A stretch of 64,000 nt of DNA from Burkholderia cenocepacia (GTDB lineage: Bacteria > Pseudomonadota > Gammaproteobacteria > Burkholderiales > Burkholderiaceae): NCBI RefSeq assembly GCF_900446215.1, contig NZ_UAQZ01000012.1, forward strand, positions 868,001 to 932,000, given 5' to 3'. The notes under the pieces were generated by a model. The model was not told the DNA's origin. It saw only the letters and a list, made by a program, of their open reading frames with translations, and ran no database searches. Every line of letters begins with the position of its first letter. Position 1 is the first letter of the stretch. This document shows positions 34,613-43,848 of the stretch, in pieces. The position numbers and the translations under genes are program-made.

Positions 34613-35385
34613 GCTTCTTCCTGACAACGCCCACCGCCATCGACCTCGGCGTGAACATCGACCACGTCGCGACGCTGCGCAATGCGCGCGGCACGCGCTA
34701 TCCCGATCCGATCCGCGCGGCGCTCGCCGCCGAAGAGGCGGGCGCGGACGCGATCACGCTGCACCTGCGCGAGGATCGCCGTCACATCGTCGACGCGGAC
34801 GTGCGCCAGTTGCGCCCGCTGCTGAAGACGCGCATGAACCTCGAATGCGCGGTGACGGCCGAGATGCTCGACATCGCTTGCGAAGTGCGTCCGCACGACG
34901 CATGCCTCGTGCCGGAGAAGCGCGAGGAACTGACGACCGAAGGCGGTCTCGACGTGGCCGGCCACTTCGAGGCGGTGCGCGCCGCATGCAAGCAGCTCGC
35001 CGACGAGGGCGTGCGCGTGTCGCTGTTCATCGACCCGGACGACACGCAGATCCGCGCTGCGCACGAAGCGGGCGCGCCGGTGATCGAGCTGCATACGGGC
35101 CGCTACGCGGAAGCGCACGACGAAGCGGAGCAGCAGCGCGAATACGAGCGTATCGTCGCGGGCGTGCAGGCCGGCGCGCAGCTTGGCCTGAAGGTCAATG
35201 CGGGCCATGGGCTGCACTACACGAACGTGCAGCAGATCGCCGCGATCGACGGCATCGTCGAGCTGAACATCGGCCACGCGATCGTCGCGCACGCGATCTT
35301 CGCGGGCTGGGACAACGCGGTGCGCGAGATGAAGGCGATCATGGTCGCCGCACGCGTCGCCGCGCTGCATGGCGGCGCGCGCTGA
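34609..35385 (+). CDS. pdxJ: Pyridoxine 5'-phosphate synthase
   Basis: Final ring-closing step of de novo vitamin B6 synthesis. The 258-residue protein shows LGVNIDHVATLRNARGTRYP, HLREDRRHI, CLVPEKREELTTEGGLDV and NAGHGLHYTNV, all PdxJ hallmarks, including the active-site His of HLRED. Start ATG overlaps the recO stop (34609-34612). Next is acpS, as in enterics. Confidence 0.97.
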   Translation: MSFFLTTPTAIDLGVNIDHVATLRNARGTRYPDPIRAALAAEEAGADAITLHLREDRRHIVDADVRQLRPLLKTRMNLECAVTAEMLDIACEVRPHDACLVPEKREELTTEGGLDVAGHFEAVRAACKQLADEGVRVSLFIDPDDTQIRAAHEAGAPVIELHTGRYAEAHDEAEQQREYERIVAGVQAGAQLGLKVNAGHGLHYTNVQQIAAIDGIVELNIGHAIVAHAIFAGWDNAVREMKAIMVAARVAALHGGAR

Positions 35386-35466
35386 CGATGCGAGGCCGCC
35401 GCGCCCCGCACGCCGTTGGCGACGCGTTTGACCCGGCCTCGCCGGGCCACCCCGGCGGAGACTGAC

Positions 35467-35901
35467 ATGGCGATCTACGGCATCGGTACCGACATCGCGC
35501 AGGTGAGCCGCGTCGCGGCCGTGCTCGAACGCACGGGCGGCCGGTTTGCCGAGAAGGTGCTCGGCCCCGACGAACTGCGCGTGTTCCACGCCCGGCGCGC
35601 CCGCTCCGAGGCGCGCGGCATCGCGTTTCTCGCGACGCGCTTCTCCGCGAAGGAAGCGTTCTCGAAGGCGATCGGGCTCGGCATGCATTGGCCGATGACG
35701 TGGCGCGCGCTGCAGACGCTCAATCATCCAAGCGGCGAGCCGTACGTGGTCGCATCCGGCGAGCTGGCTGAATGGCTGGCCGCGCGCGGCATCACGGCAC
35801 GTGTGACGGTCAGCGACGAACGCGACTACGCGGTGTCGTTCGTGGTCGCCGAAACGGACGCCGCGCCTGGCACTGCACCTGTTTCCCGAACTTCTTCCTG
35901 A
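35467..35901 (+). CDS. acpS: Holo-ACP synthase
   Basis: Transfers phosphopantetheine from CoA to the Ser of ACP (encoded at 22.2 kb). The 144-residue protein has the metal-binding GIGTDIAQVSRV (Asp9) and FLATRFSAKEAFSKAIG (Glu). It starts at ATG 35467 after CGGAG. An upstream open frame to 35416 is not conserved. Confidence 0.95.
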   Translation: MAIYGIGTDIAQVSRVAAVLERTGGRFAEKVLGPDELRVFHARRARSEARGIAFLATRFSAKEAFSKAIGLGMHWPMTWRALQTLNHPSGEPYVVASGELAEWLAARGITARVTVSDERDYAVSFVVAETDAAPGTAPVSRTSS

Positions 35902-35917
35902 CGGAATTCACGATTCG

Positions 35918-36946
35918 ATGAAAACGACTCCCGGCCCGGTCATGCTCGACGTCGTCGGCACGACCCTGTCGCGCGACGATGCGCGGCGCCTCGCGCATCC
36001 GAATACCGGCGGCGTGATCCTGTTCGCGCGGCACTTCCAGAATCGTGCGCAACTGACCGCGCTGACCGATTCGATCCGCGCGGTGCGCGAAGACATCCTG
36101 ATCGCCGTCGATCACGAAGGCGGGCGCGTGCAGCGGTTCCGCACCGACGGCTTCACGGTGCTGCCCGCGATGCGTCGCCTCGGCGAGCTGTGGGATCGCG
36201 ACGTGCTGCTCGCGACGAAGGTCGCGACCGCCGTCGGTTACATCCTGGCCGCCGAGCTGCGCGCGTGCGGGATCGACATGAGCTTCACGCCCGTCCTCGA
36301 TCTCGACTACGGGCACTCGAAGGTGATCGGCGATCGTGCGTTCCATCGCGATCCGCGCGTCGTCACGCTGCTGGCGAAGAGCCTGAACCATGGGCTGTCG
36401 CTTGCCGGCATGGCAAACTGCGGCAAGCATTTTCCCGGGCACGGCTTCGCGGAGGCCGATTCGCACGTCGCGCTGCCGACCGACGACCGCACGCTCGACG
36501 CGATCCTCGAGCAGGACGTCGCGCCGTACGACTGGCTCGGGCTATCGCTGGCCGCGGTGATCCCGGCGCACGTGATCTACACGCAGGTCGACAAGCGGCC
36601 GGCGGGCTTTTCGCGCGTGTGGCTGCAGGACATCCTGCGCGGCAAGCTCGGCTTCACGGGTGCGATCTTCAGCGACGACCTGTCGATGGAGGCTGCCCGC
36701 GAAGGCGGCACGCTCACGCAGGCCGCCGACGCCGCGCTCGCCGCCGGTTGCGACATGGTGCTCGTCTGCAATCAGCCGGATGCAGCCGAAGTCGTGCTGA
36801 ACGGACTGAAGGCGCGGGCCTCGGCCGAGTCGGTGCGGCGCATCAAGCGGATGCGTGCGCGCGGCAAGGCGCTCAAGTGGGACAAGCTGATCGCGCAGCC
36901 CGAGTATCTGCAGGCACAGGCGCTGTTGAGCAGCGCGCTGGCGTAA
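35918..36946 (+). CDS. nagZ: Beta-N-acetylhexosaminidase NagZ
   Basis: Cytoplasmic glycoside hydrolase family 3 enzyme of peptidoglycan recycling, releasing GlcNAc from anhydromuropeptides. The 342-residue protein has the GH3 NagZ signatures DHEGGRVQRF, CGKHFPGHG (His-containing loop) and the nucleophile Asp253 in IFSDDLSME. The gene is the end of a run bounded by a terminator. Its product can affect AmpC-type beta-lactamase induction in other bacteria. Confidence 0.95.
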   Translation: MKTTPGPVMLDVVGTTLSRDDARRLAHPNTGGVILFARHFQNRAQLTALTDSIRAVREDILIAVDHEGGRVQRFRTDGFTVLPAMRRLGELWDRDVLLATKVATAVGYILAAELRACGIDMSFTPVLDLDYGHSKVIGDRAFHRDPRVVTLLAKSLNHGLSLAGMANCGKHFPGHGFAEADSHVALPTDDRTLDAILEQDVAPYDWLGLSLAAVIPAHVIYTQVDKRPAGFSRVWLQDILRGKLGFTGAIFSDDLSMEAAREGGTLTQAADAALAAGCDMVLVCNQPDAAEVVLNGLKARASAESVRRIKRMRARGKALKWDKLIAQPEYLQAQALLSSALA

Positions 36947-36992
36947 GCGGGCAGGGCGGGCGCGGATCGTGTCGTTCCGGTCGCTCCAAATG

Positions 36993-37021
36993 AAAAAGCC
37001 GCGCAATCGCGCGGCTTTTTT
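36993..37021. terminator. Intrinsic terminator between nagZ and the response regulator gene
   Basis: AAAAAGCCGCGC / GCGCGGCTTTTTT around a 4-base loop (AATC). A-tract and T-tract flanks allow use from both sides of this convergent junction. Confidence 0.88.
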
Positions 37022-37119
37022 ACGGGTGGCGACAGCCTGATTCGAATGGTCGCCGGCACGGATTTGAACGCAACTAACGGTCAGATCCAGCCAGCGCCCG
37101 TATCCAGGGCGCCGTTCGC

Positions 37120-38505
37120 TCAGTTCACCTTCATCCGCTGCAGCTTGTTGTACAGCGTCTTCGGGCTGATGCCGAGCAGCGTCGCGGCGCGGTGGCGCGT
37201 ACCGCCGACCGCGTCGAGCGTCGCGCGGATCAGCAGATCCTCGACGTCGGACAGCGGCGTGCCGACCTTGATCTGCACGCTGCTGCCGTTCAGCGCGGCG
37301 CCGGCGGAGAAGCTGGCCTCGCCCGCGCGCAGCGTCTCGATGAAGTCGCCCGATGCGTCGTACGCGAAGCGCACGCGTTCCTGCAGCTCGCGCACGTTGC
37401 CCGGCCATTCGTACGACAGGCATTCGCGCACGAAGCCTGGCGCCGCGCGCTTGTCGGTCGTGCTGCGGCCGGTTGCGCGCGCTTCGCGGTTCAGTTCGTC
37501 GATCTGCGCATCCGCGATCGCGAGTGCGTCGCCGTCGCGCTCGCGCAGCGGGGGCATCGTGATCGATGCCGCATCGAGGCGCAGCCACAGATCCTCTCGC
37601 AGTGTGCCGTTTGCCACCGCTTCACGCGCCGGGCGGCGCGTGGCCGCGATCAGCCGGAAATCGCTGGTGATCGAGCTCGTACCGCCGATCCGCATGAAGT
37701 TCTGCGAATCGAGCGCGTGCAGCAGCGCTTCCTGCAGCACGAGCGGCAGTGCGGTGATTTCGTCGAGGAACAGCGTGCCGCCGCCGGCTTGCTCGAACAG
37801 GCCCAACTCGCGGCGCTCCGCGCCGTCGAAGGCGCCGCGCTCGTGGCCGAACAGCACGCTGTCGAGCGACGCGCCATGGCGGCCGGCCTGCGCGAGCATC
37901 CGGCAGTCGAACGACACGAACGGCCCCTTGCGGCGCCGGCTCAGCTCGTGCAGCGTGCGCGCGGCCAGCTTCTTGCCGGTGCCGGCTTCGCCCGAGAACA
38001 GCACGGCCGTCTCGGTGCGGGCGTTGTGCTCGATCATGTCGTACACGTGCTGCATCGCGTCGCTGCGGCCGACCAGCGCGCCGAAGCGGCCCAGATGGCG
38101 CAGCGATGCCCGCAGCGACTGCACTTCGTCGATCAGTTCGTACGGGCGGGGAATCCGCGCGAGCAGGCTGCGCAGGCGCGGAATGTTGATCGGCTTGAGC
38201 AGGTAGTCCCAGATGCCGTGGCGCAAACCCTCGATGGCGCTCTCGACCGTCGCGTTGCCCGTCAGCACGATCACGGGCAGCGAGCCGTTCGGCTGTTGCT
38301 GCGGCAGGTGCTGGAGCAGGTCGAAGCCGCTGCCGTCCGGCAGGTTCAGGTCGACGAGCACGACGTCGGGAATCGAGCGGCCGAGCGCCGTGCGCGCTTC
38401 GGCGAGCGACGTGGCCGTGTCGACCGAGAAGCCGTCTGCGGCGAGCAGCGCGGTGAGGCCTGACAGGCTGTTGGGATCGTCTTCGACAATCAGGGCGTGT
38501 GGCAT
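37120..38505 (-). CDS. Orphan NtrC-type response regulator with GAFDGA variant
   Basis: A 461-residue protein. It has a receiver domain (about 1-120; acidic pocket EDD, phospho-acceptor Asp in VVLVDLNLPDG, Lys in LLKP), an AAA+ ATPase (Walker A GEAGTGKK, Walker B GGTLFLDEI) and a Fis-type C-terminal helix-turn-helix (GTRHRAATLLGISPKTLYNKL). The sigma-54-contacting loop normally GAFTGA reads GAFDGA (residues 224-229), so sigma-54 activation is uncertain. No sensor kinase is adjacent. Start ATG 38505 begins MPHALIVEDDPNS; an ATG seven codons upstream is less likely. Confidence 0.9.
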   Translation of the reverse strand: MPHALIVEDDPNSLSGLTALLAADGFSVDTATSLAEARTALGRSIPDVVLVDLNLPDGSGFDLLQHLPQQQPNGSLPVIVLTGNATVESAIEGLRHGIWDYLLKPINIPRLRSLLARIPRPYELIDEVQSLRASLRHLGRFGALVGRSDAMQHVYDMIEHNARTETAVLFSGEAGTGKKLAARTLHELSRRRKGPFVSFDCRMLAQAGRHGASLDSVLFGHERGAFDGAERRELGLFEQAGGGTLFLDEITALPLVLQEALLHALDSQNFMRIGGTSSITSDFRLIAATRRPAREAVANGTLREDLWLRLDAASITMPPLRERDGDALAIADAQIDELNREARATGRSTTDKRAAPGFVRECLSYEWPGNVRELQERVRFAYDASGDFIETLRAGEASFSAGAALNGSSVQIKVGTPLSDVEDLLIRATLDAVGGTRHRAATLLGISPKTLYNKLQRMKVN

Positions 38506-38720
38506 GGTGGACGCGAGTCGAGTCAAGAGAGGCGGGCTGTCGGCCAGCGGGCCGCAGCCGCATGTCGGATTAAAGACTGATTTTATGCCCCGCCGAACGC
38601 GTCACGCGCATTATTTCTCCGGCGCTATAAAACAGTTACCGATGATACAAATTGAATATCTTTACCGGTGGATTTTGTGCTGCTTATGGCGCCGGCTTGT
38701 GGCAGCTGTTGACGCCAGGC
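38506..38720. other. Relatively AT-rich spacer upstream of the response regulator
   Basis: No gene seen. It should hold the response regulator promoter (minus strand). It contains TATAAAAC near 38625 and AT-rich stretches at 38640-38670, unlike the surrounding GC-rich DNA. Confidence 0.5.
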
Positions 38721-38748
38721 AAACAAAAAGCGCCCCGAAGGGCGCTTT
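38721..38748 (-). terminator. Intrinsic terminator downstream of efp
   Basis: AAAGCGCCC / GGGCGCTTT (38727-38735 and 38740-38748) with a CGAA loop. On the minus strand it runs into TTTTTG. Confidence 0.88.
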
Positions 38749-38772
38749 GTTCGATGCGGATATCGCAGACGA

Positions 38773-39330
38773 TTACGCGCGGCTGCGGTATTCGTTCGTG
38801 CGCGTATCGATTTCGATCTTGTCGCCGGTGTTGCAGAACAGCGGCACCTGCAGTTCGAAGCCGGTCGCCAGCTTCGCGTTCTTCAGCACCTTGCCCGACG
38901 ACGTGTCGCCCTTGACGGCCGGTTCCGTGTAGGTGATTTCGCGAACGAGGATCGTCGGCAGTTCGACCGAGATGGCCTTCTCGTTGTAGAACACGACTTC
39001 GCAAGCCATGCCGTCTTCGAGGTAGTTCAGCGCTTCGCCCATCATTTCGGCTTCGACTTCGTACTGGTTGTAGTCGGCGTCCATGAACACGTACATCGGG
39101 TCGGCGAAGTACGAGTACGTCACTTCCTTGCGGTCGAGCACGACGACGTCGAACTTGTCGTCGGCCTTGTAGACCGATTCCTGACCTGCGTTCGACAGCA
39201 GGTTCTTCATCTTCATCTTGACGACGGCGGCGTTACGGCCCGACTTGTTGTATTCCGTCTTTGCGATGACCCAGGCGTCGCTGCCGATCTGCACGACGTT
39301 GCCTACGCGGAGTTCCTGTGCGGTTTTCAT
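38773..39330 (-). CDS. efp: Elongation factor P, arginine-rhamnosylated type
   Basis: Relieves ribosome stalling at polyproline stretches. The 185-residue protein has the three OB-like domains of EF-P. The modification loop reads YNKSGRNAA with Arg32 at the tip, not lysine, the form rhamnosylated by EarP, whose gene lies just upstream. RNase E in this window has many proline pairs and triads that could depend on it. Confidence 0.97.
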   Translation of the reverse strand: MKTAQELRVGNVVQIGSDAWVIAKTEYNKSGRNAAVVKMKMKNLLSNAGQESVYKADDKFDVVVLDRKEVTYSYFADPMYVFMDADYNQYEVEAEMMGEALNYLEDGMACEVVFYNEKAISVELPTILVREITYTEPAVKGDTSSGKVLKNAKLATGFELQVPLFCNTGDKIEIDTRTNEYRSRA

Positions 39331-39467
39331 AAAAACACTGTCCTGATCAAATCAAATAAATAGGTGCCTGAGCGGTGCACAACGGGTGAGGCGCCAAGCA
39401 GATGCGTTCCGGTGGGCGCCCAAAGCTCAAACGCGAGCGCTTGCGTGGTCAGCCGTCGGATAACCGC

Positions 39468-40661
39468 TTATTTTAACTGAGATTTTGCGTATTCCGCCAG
39501 CTTTCCGGCGAGATCGCCGACGGCCGCGAGCGCGTCGGCCCAGCGGATCGCATTGGCGTCCAGCGCGGCGCGGTGTTGCCAGAAATCGGCCCAGTCGGGC
39601 GTGCCGGCGCCGTTCCACGCATGCCAGAACCGTTCGAGCGCCGCGCGCGGCGCATCGGGGAGGCCGGCCGACAGGTGCGCGAGCGCGGCATCGAGCTTCG
39701 GCAGGTGCACGTCGTCGGCCTGCGGGTAGATGTGCCACACGAACGGCTTGCGCGCCCATTGCGCGCGGACGAACGAATCCTCGCCGCGCACGAAGTTGAG
39801 GTCGGCGACCCACAGCAGCGCGTCGTAGTCGGGCTGCGGAACGAACGCGAGCCCGTGGGCGGTCAGGTTGCCGCTGCGCGCGTGCGCGCCCGCCGCGAAT
39901 GATTCGACCCCGAAAAAGCGCGCGACGGCCGGCGACACGCGCCCGGCGGGTACGAGCGCGAGGACCGGCGACGGGCCGTCGCGCCACTGCGCGAGCAGCG
40001 CGTCGACGGCCGGGTTCTCGTAGGCGAACAGGCTGACGACCGTCGTGCCGGGCGCCGGCGGCGCGCCGCCGGTCGCGTGCCGCCACCACGCGGCGCGCGC
40101 TGCCGGGTCGGCGTCGAAGGCCGCGCGGCGTGCGTCGAGGTCGCGCTCCTTCGGCACGCCGCCGGTGCCGGCCGACAGGCCCGGAAAGAAGAACGTCTTC
40201 AGCAGCGGGTAGCGCGGATGCGGCGACGGCCGCAAATGGAAATCGGCGACCCAGTCCTCGGCGCTCAGGTATTCGAGGTTGATCCACACGGGGCGGCGCG
40301 CGCGTCGCGCCATCGCCGCGAGATACGGGCCGGGCAGCTCGCACGCGAACGCCTCGATCACGACATCGGCGATGTCCAGCGCGTCGCCGACTTCCGCATG
40401 CCAGTGCTCGATCACGATCGCGTCGACCGTCTGCCGGGTCGCGTCGGGGTCGACTTCCGGCAGCAGGCGCGCGAACGTGTGCAGGTCGTCGACGAACAGG
40501 CGAACCTGCCAGCCGTGCTCGTGCGCGAGCTGACGCGCGACGCGCCAGCACACGCCGATGTCGCCGAAATTGTCGATCACCGTGCAGAACAGGTCGCAGG
40601 CGATCGGTTCGCCCGGCGCGAGCGGCGCGGAAGAGAGTGGGGCAGCGGTGGTGCGTGGCAT
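39468..40661 (-). CDS. earP: EF-P arginine rhamnosyltransferase EarP
   Basis: Transfers rhamnose from TDP-rhamnose to Arg32 of EF-P. The 397-residue DUF2331 protein has the GT-B-like pattern with CDLFCTVIDNFGDIGVCWR (conserved Asp region) near residue 25 and the nucleotide-sugar site NFVRGEDSFVRAQWARKPFVW (shortened here to RGEDSFVRAQWA) near residue 275. Located 137 bp upstream of efp on the same strand and divergent from uvrC. Confidence 0.95.
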   Translation of the reverse strand: MPRTTAAPLSSAPLAPGEPIACDLFCTVIDNFGDIGVCWRVARQLAHEHGWQVRLFVDDLHTFARLLPEVDPDATRQTVDAIVIEHWHAEVGDALDIADVVIEAFACELPGPYLAAMARRARRPVWINLEYLSAEDWVADFHLRPSPHPRYPLLKTFFFPGLSAGTGGVPKERDLDARRAAFDADPAARAAWWRHATGGAPPAPGTTVVSLFAYENPAVDALLAQWRDGPSPVLALVPAGRVSPAVARFFGVESFAAGAHARSGNLTAHGLAFVPQPDYDALLWVADLNFVRGEDSFVRAQWARKPFVWHIYPQADDVHLPKLDAALAHLSAGLPDAPRAALERFWHAWNGAGTPDWADFWQHRAALDANAIRWADALAAVGDLAGKLAEYAKSQLK

Positions 40662-40737
40662 CGAAGCGGGCCGGTGAATGCTCTAAACTGGCGATTCTAA
40701 TGGACCCGTTCCGCGTTACAAGGCGCCCGGATCACGC

Positions 40738-42774
40738 ATGACATCCCCAGAAGCTTCCGATATTCCGTTCGAACCGAAGAAGATCCTTGCGCAGTTGCCG
40801 CACATGCCGGGTGTCTATCGCTATTACGACACGGCGGGCGCCGTCCTCTACGTCGGCAAGGCGCGCGACCTGAAAAAGCGCGTGTCGAGCTATTTCACGA
40901 AGACGCAACTGTCGCCGCGCATCGCGATGATGGTCACGCGCATCGCGCGCATCGAAACGACCGTCACGCGCTCGGAAGCCGAAGCGCTGCTGCTCGAGAA
41001 CAACCTGATCAAGGCGCTCGCGCCGCGTTACAACATCCTGTTTCGCGACGACAAATCGTATCCGTACCTGAAGCTGACCGCGCACCGCTTTCCGCGGATG
41101 GCCTACTACCGCGGCTCAGTCGACAAGCAGAACCAGTATTTCGGGCCGTTCCCGAGTGCGTGGGCCGTGCGCGAGAGCATCCAGATCCTGCAGCGCGTGT
41201 TCCAGTTGCGCACCTGCGAGGATTCGGTCTTCAACAACCGCACGCGGCCGTGCCTGTTGCACCAGATCGGGCGGTGCACGGCGCCGTGCGTCGGCGCGAT
41301 CTCCGACGAGGATTACGCGGTCGACGTGTCGAACGCCGCGCGGTTCCTGCTCGGCCGGCAGTCCGAAGTGATGAAGGAGCTCGAGCAGAAAATGCACGCG
41401 TTCGCGGCCGAACTGAAATTCGAGCAGGCGGCGGCCGTGCGCAACCAGATGAGCTCGCTCGCGACGGTGCTGCACCAGCAGGCGATCGAGGTCGGCAGCG
41501 ACAGCGACGTCGACGTCCTGGCCGTCGTCGCGCAGGGCGGGCGCGTGTGCGTGAACCTCGCGATGGTGCGCGGCGGCCGGCACCTCGGCGACAAGGCCTA
41601 TTTCCCGACGCACGTCGAAAGCGCACTGACGCTCGCCGAGGGCGGTCTCGGCGAAGAGGCCGAGCCGGCGGAGGCGGTCGATGCGACGGCCGACGCGGTG
41701 CCCGATCTGCCCGCGGAAGAGGCCGGCAGCGCGCGCGGCACGGCGGCCGCGGCGTCGGTCGAGGCCGAGGTGCTCGACGCGTTCATCGCGCAGCACTATC
41801 TCGGCAATCGCGTGCCGCCCGTGCTCGTCGTCAGCCATGCACCGGCGAGCCGCGACCTGCTGGAGCTGCTGTCCGAGCAGGCCGGCCACAAGGTGTCGCT
41901 GGTGCGGCAGCCGCAGGGGCAGCGGCGCGCGTGGCTGTCGATGGCCGAGCAGAACGCGCGCCTCGCGCTCGCGCGGCTGCTGTCCGAGCAGGGCTCGCAG
42001 CAGGCGCGTACGCGCGCGCTGGCGGACGCGCTCAGCTACGACAGCGACGATCTCGCGACGCTGCGGATCGAATGCTTCGACATCAGCCATACGATGGGCG
42101 AGGCGACGCAGGCGTCGTGCGTCGTCTATCACCATCACAAGATGCAGTCGGGCGAATACCGCCGCTACAACATCACGGGCATCACGCCGGGCGACGATTA
42201 CGCGGCGATGCGGCAGGTGCTCACGCGCCGCTACGAGAAGATGGTCGAGCAGGCCGCGCAGGCGGCGGCCGTCGACGAAGCGGCCGGCATCGACGGCGAG
42301 TCGACGCGCCAGGCCGAGGCGTCGAGCCTGCTGCCGAACATCGTGCTGATCGACGGCGGCAAGGGCCAGGTCGAGATCGCGCGGCAGGTATTCACCGAGC
42401 TCGGCCTCGATACGTCGATGCTGGTCGGCGTCGCGAAAGGCGAGGGGCGCAAGGTCGGCCTCGAAACGCTGGTGTTTGCGGACGGCCGCACGCCGCTCGA
42501 ACTCGGCAAGGAGAGCGCCGCGCTGATGCTCGTCGCGCAGATCCGCGACGAGGCGCACCGTTTCGCGATCACCGGCATGCGGGCGAAGCGGGCGAAGGCG
42601 CGCCAGACGTCGCGACTCGAGGAACTCGAGGGCGTCGGCGCGAAGCGCCGGCAGCGGCTGCTCGCGCGCTTCGGCGGGTTGCGCGGCGTGGTGGCCGCGA
42701 GTGTCGAGGAACTGGCGAGCGTCGAGGGCATTTCGCACGCGCTCGCCGAGCAGATCTACAAGCAGCTTCACTGA
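40738..42774 (+). CDS. uvrC: Excinuclease ABC subunit C
   Basis: Makes both incisions in nucleotide excision repair. The 678-residue protein has an N-terminal GIY-YIG domain (GVYRYYDTAGAVLYVGKARDL in part), a Cys cluster, a UVR motif (about 200-235), the RNase H-like C-terminal nuclease (LPNIVLIDGGKGQ) and a helix-hairpin-helix end. An Ala/Glu-rich insertion of about 45 residues sits near 300-345, separating the two halves. pgsA follows on the same strand, as in many bacteria. Confidence 0.96.
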   Translation: MTSPEASDIPFEPKKILAQLPHMPGVYRYYDTAGAVLYVGKARDLKKRVSSYFTKTQLSPRIAMMVTRIARIETTVTRSEAEALLLENNLIKALAPRYNILFRDDKSYPYLKLTAHRFPRMAYYRGSVDKQNQYFGPFPSAWAVRESIQILQRVFQLRTCEDSVFNNRTRPCLLHQIGRCTAPCVGAISDEDYAVDVSNAARFLLGRQSEVMKELEQKMHAFAAELKFEQAAAVRNQMSSLATVLHQQAIEVGSDSDVDVLAVVAQGGRVCVNLAMVRGGRHLGDKAYFPTHVESALTLAEGGLGEEAEPAEAVDATADAVPDLPAEEAGSARGTAAAASVEAEVLDAFIAQHYLGNRVPPVLVVSHAPASRDLLELLSEQAGHKVSLVRQPQGQRRAWLSMAEQNARLALARLLSEQGSQQARTRALADALSYDSDDLATLRIECFDISHTMGEATQASCVVYHHHKMQSGEYRRYNITGITPGDDYAAMRQVLTRRYEKMVEQAAQAAAVDEAAGIDGESTRQAEASSLLPNIVLIDGGKGQVEIARQVFTELGLDTSMLVGVAKGEGRKVGLETLVFADGRTPLELGKESAALMLVAQIRDEAHRFAITGMRAKRAKARQTSRLEELEGVGAKRRQRLLARFGGLRGVVAASVEELASVEGISHALAEQIYKQLH

Positions 42775-42864
42775 CGCGGCCGTGCGGCCGGCGGCGTTGC
42801 CAGCGTTCTTGTGGCAGGCCGGTCGACACGGCACAATTGCGAATCCTTTACTGTCCCGCATGCC

Positions 42865-43452
42865 ATGCCGTTCAATTTCCCGATTTTCCTGACGTGGGTA
42901 CGGATCGTGCTGATTCCGCTCGTCGTCGGCGTGTTCTATCTGCCGGACACGGTGATGGGCGGCGCGCACCGCAATCTCGCGGCGGCGGCGATCTTCATCC
43001 TCGCCGCGCTGACCGACTGGTTCGACGGCTTCCTCGCCCGCAAGTGGAACCAGACGTCGTCGTTCGGCGCGTTCCTCGACCCGGTCGCGGACAAGCTGAT
43101 GGTGACGGCCGCGCTGCTGATCCTCGTGCAGATTTCGCGGGTCGACGCGGCGATCGCGCTGGTGATCGTCGGTCGCGAGATCGCGATTTCGGCGCTGCGC
43201 GAGTGGATGGCCCAGATCGGCGCGTCGAAGAGCGTGGCGGTGAACCAGCTCGGCAAGTTCAAGACCGCGTGCCAGATGGTCGCGATTCCGATGCTGCTGT
43301 TCTACGGGCCGCTGCCGCTGGGGATCGTGACGATCGACACGCGCGTGTGGGGCGAGTGGCTGATGTATCTGGCCGCGGTGTTGACCATCTGGTCGATGCT
43401 GTACTACATGAAACTCGCATGGCCGCAGATTCGCGAGCGTGGCGGCGCCTGA
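42865..43452 (+). CDS. pgsA: CDP-diacylglycerol-glycerol-3-phosphate 3-phosphatidyltransferase
   Basis: Inner-membrane enzyme making phosphatidylglycerol phosphate. The 195-residue protein has the CDP-alcohol phosphotransferase motif D-x2-DG-x2-AR...G-x3-D-x3-D, seen as DWFDGFLARKW...GAFLDPVADK, and four to six TM segments. Start ATG 42865 (MPFNFPIFLTWVRI) is chosen; the frame's earlier Met lacks family similarity. Confidence 0.95.
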   Translation: MPFNFPIFLTWVRIVLIPLVVGVFYLPDTVMGGAHRNLAAAAIFILAALTDWFDGFLARKWNQTSSFGAFLDPVADKLMVTAALLILVQISRVDAAIALVIVGREIAISALREWMAQIGASKSVAVNQLGKFKTACQMVAIPMLLFYGPLPLGIVTIDTRVWGEWLMYLAAVLTIWSMLYYMKLAWPQIRERGGA

Positions 43453-43503
43453 CCCGCATCGCCTGTGCGGCGGCGGTTTTTGTAAAAAGGGCTGGAAAAG
43501 CCC

Positions 43504-43532
43504 TTGACACACGAATGTGCCTTCGACATAAT
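43504..43532 (+). promoter_or_regulatory. Strong sigma-70 promoter for the tRNA-Gly cluster
   Basis: A consensus -35 TTGACA (43504-43509), exactly 17 bases, then CATAAT (43527-43532). It lies about 55 bp before the first tRNA gene. Confidence 0.88.
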
Positions 43533-43593
43533 CTCGCTTCTCCGCTGCACGACGAAGTAAGTGTGTGACGGGGAAGCAGGAGCGTAGCAATAC

Positions 43594-43669
43594 GCGGGAG
43601 TAGCTCAGTTGGTAGAGCGCAACCTTGCCAAGGTTGAGGTCGCGAGTTCGAGACTCGTCTCCCGCTCCA
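43594..43669 (+). tRNA. tRNA-Gly (anticodon GCC), copy 1
   Basis: A 76-base cloverleaf: acceptor GCGGGAG/CTCCCGC, D-arm GCTC...GAGC, anticodon stem with loop CTTGCCA (GCC), T-arm GCGAG TTCGAGA CTCGT, and encoded CCA. Identical to copies 2 and 3. Confidence 0.97.
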
Positions 43670-43721
43670 GATTTTTTCTGGCAGCGCGTGGTACGGCAAA
43701 GCGCTGCAGGTGCAGGACAAT

Positions 43722-43797
43722 GCGGGAGTAGCTCAGTTGGTAGAGCGCAACCTTGCCAAGGTTGAGGTCGCGAGTTCGAGACTCGTCTCCCGCTCCA
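43722..43797 (+). tRNA. tRNA-Gly (anticodon GCC), copy 2
   Basis: A 76-base gene identical in sequence to copy 1, including encoded CCA. It starts 128 bases after the start of copy 1. Confidence 0.97.
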
Positions 43798-43848
43798 GAT
43801 TTTTCTGGCAGCGTGTAGTACGGCGAAGCGCTGCAGGTGCAGGACAAT

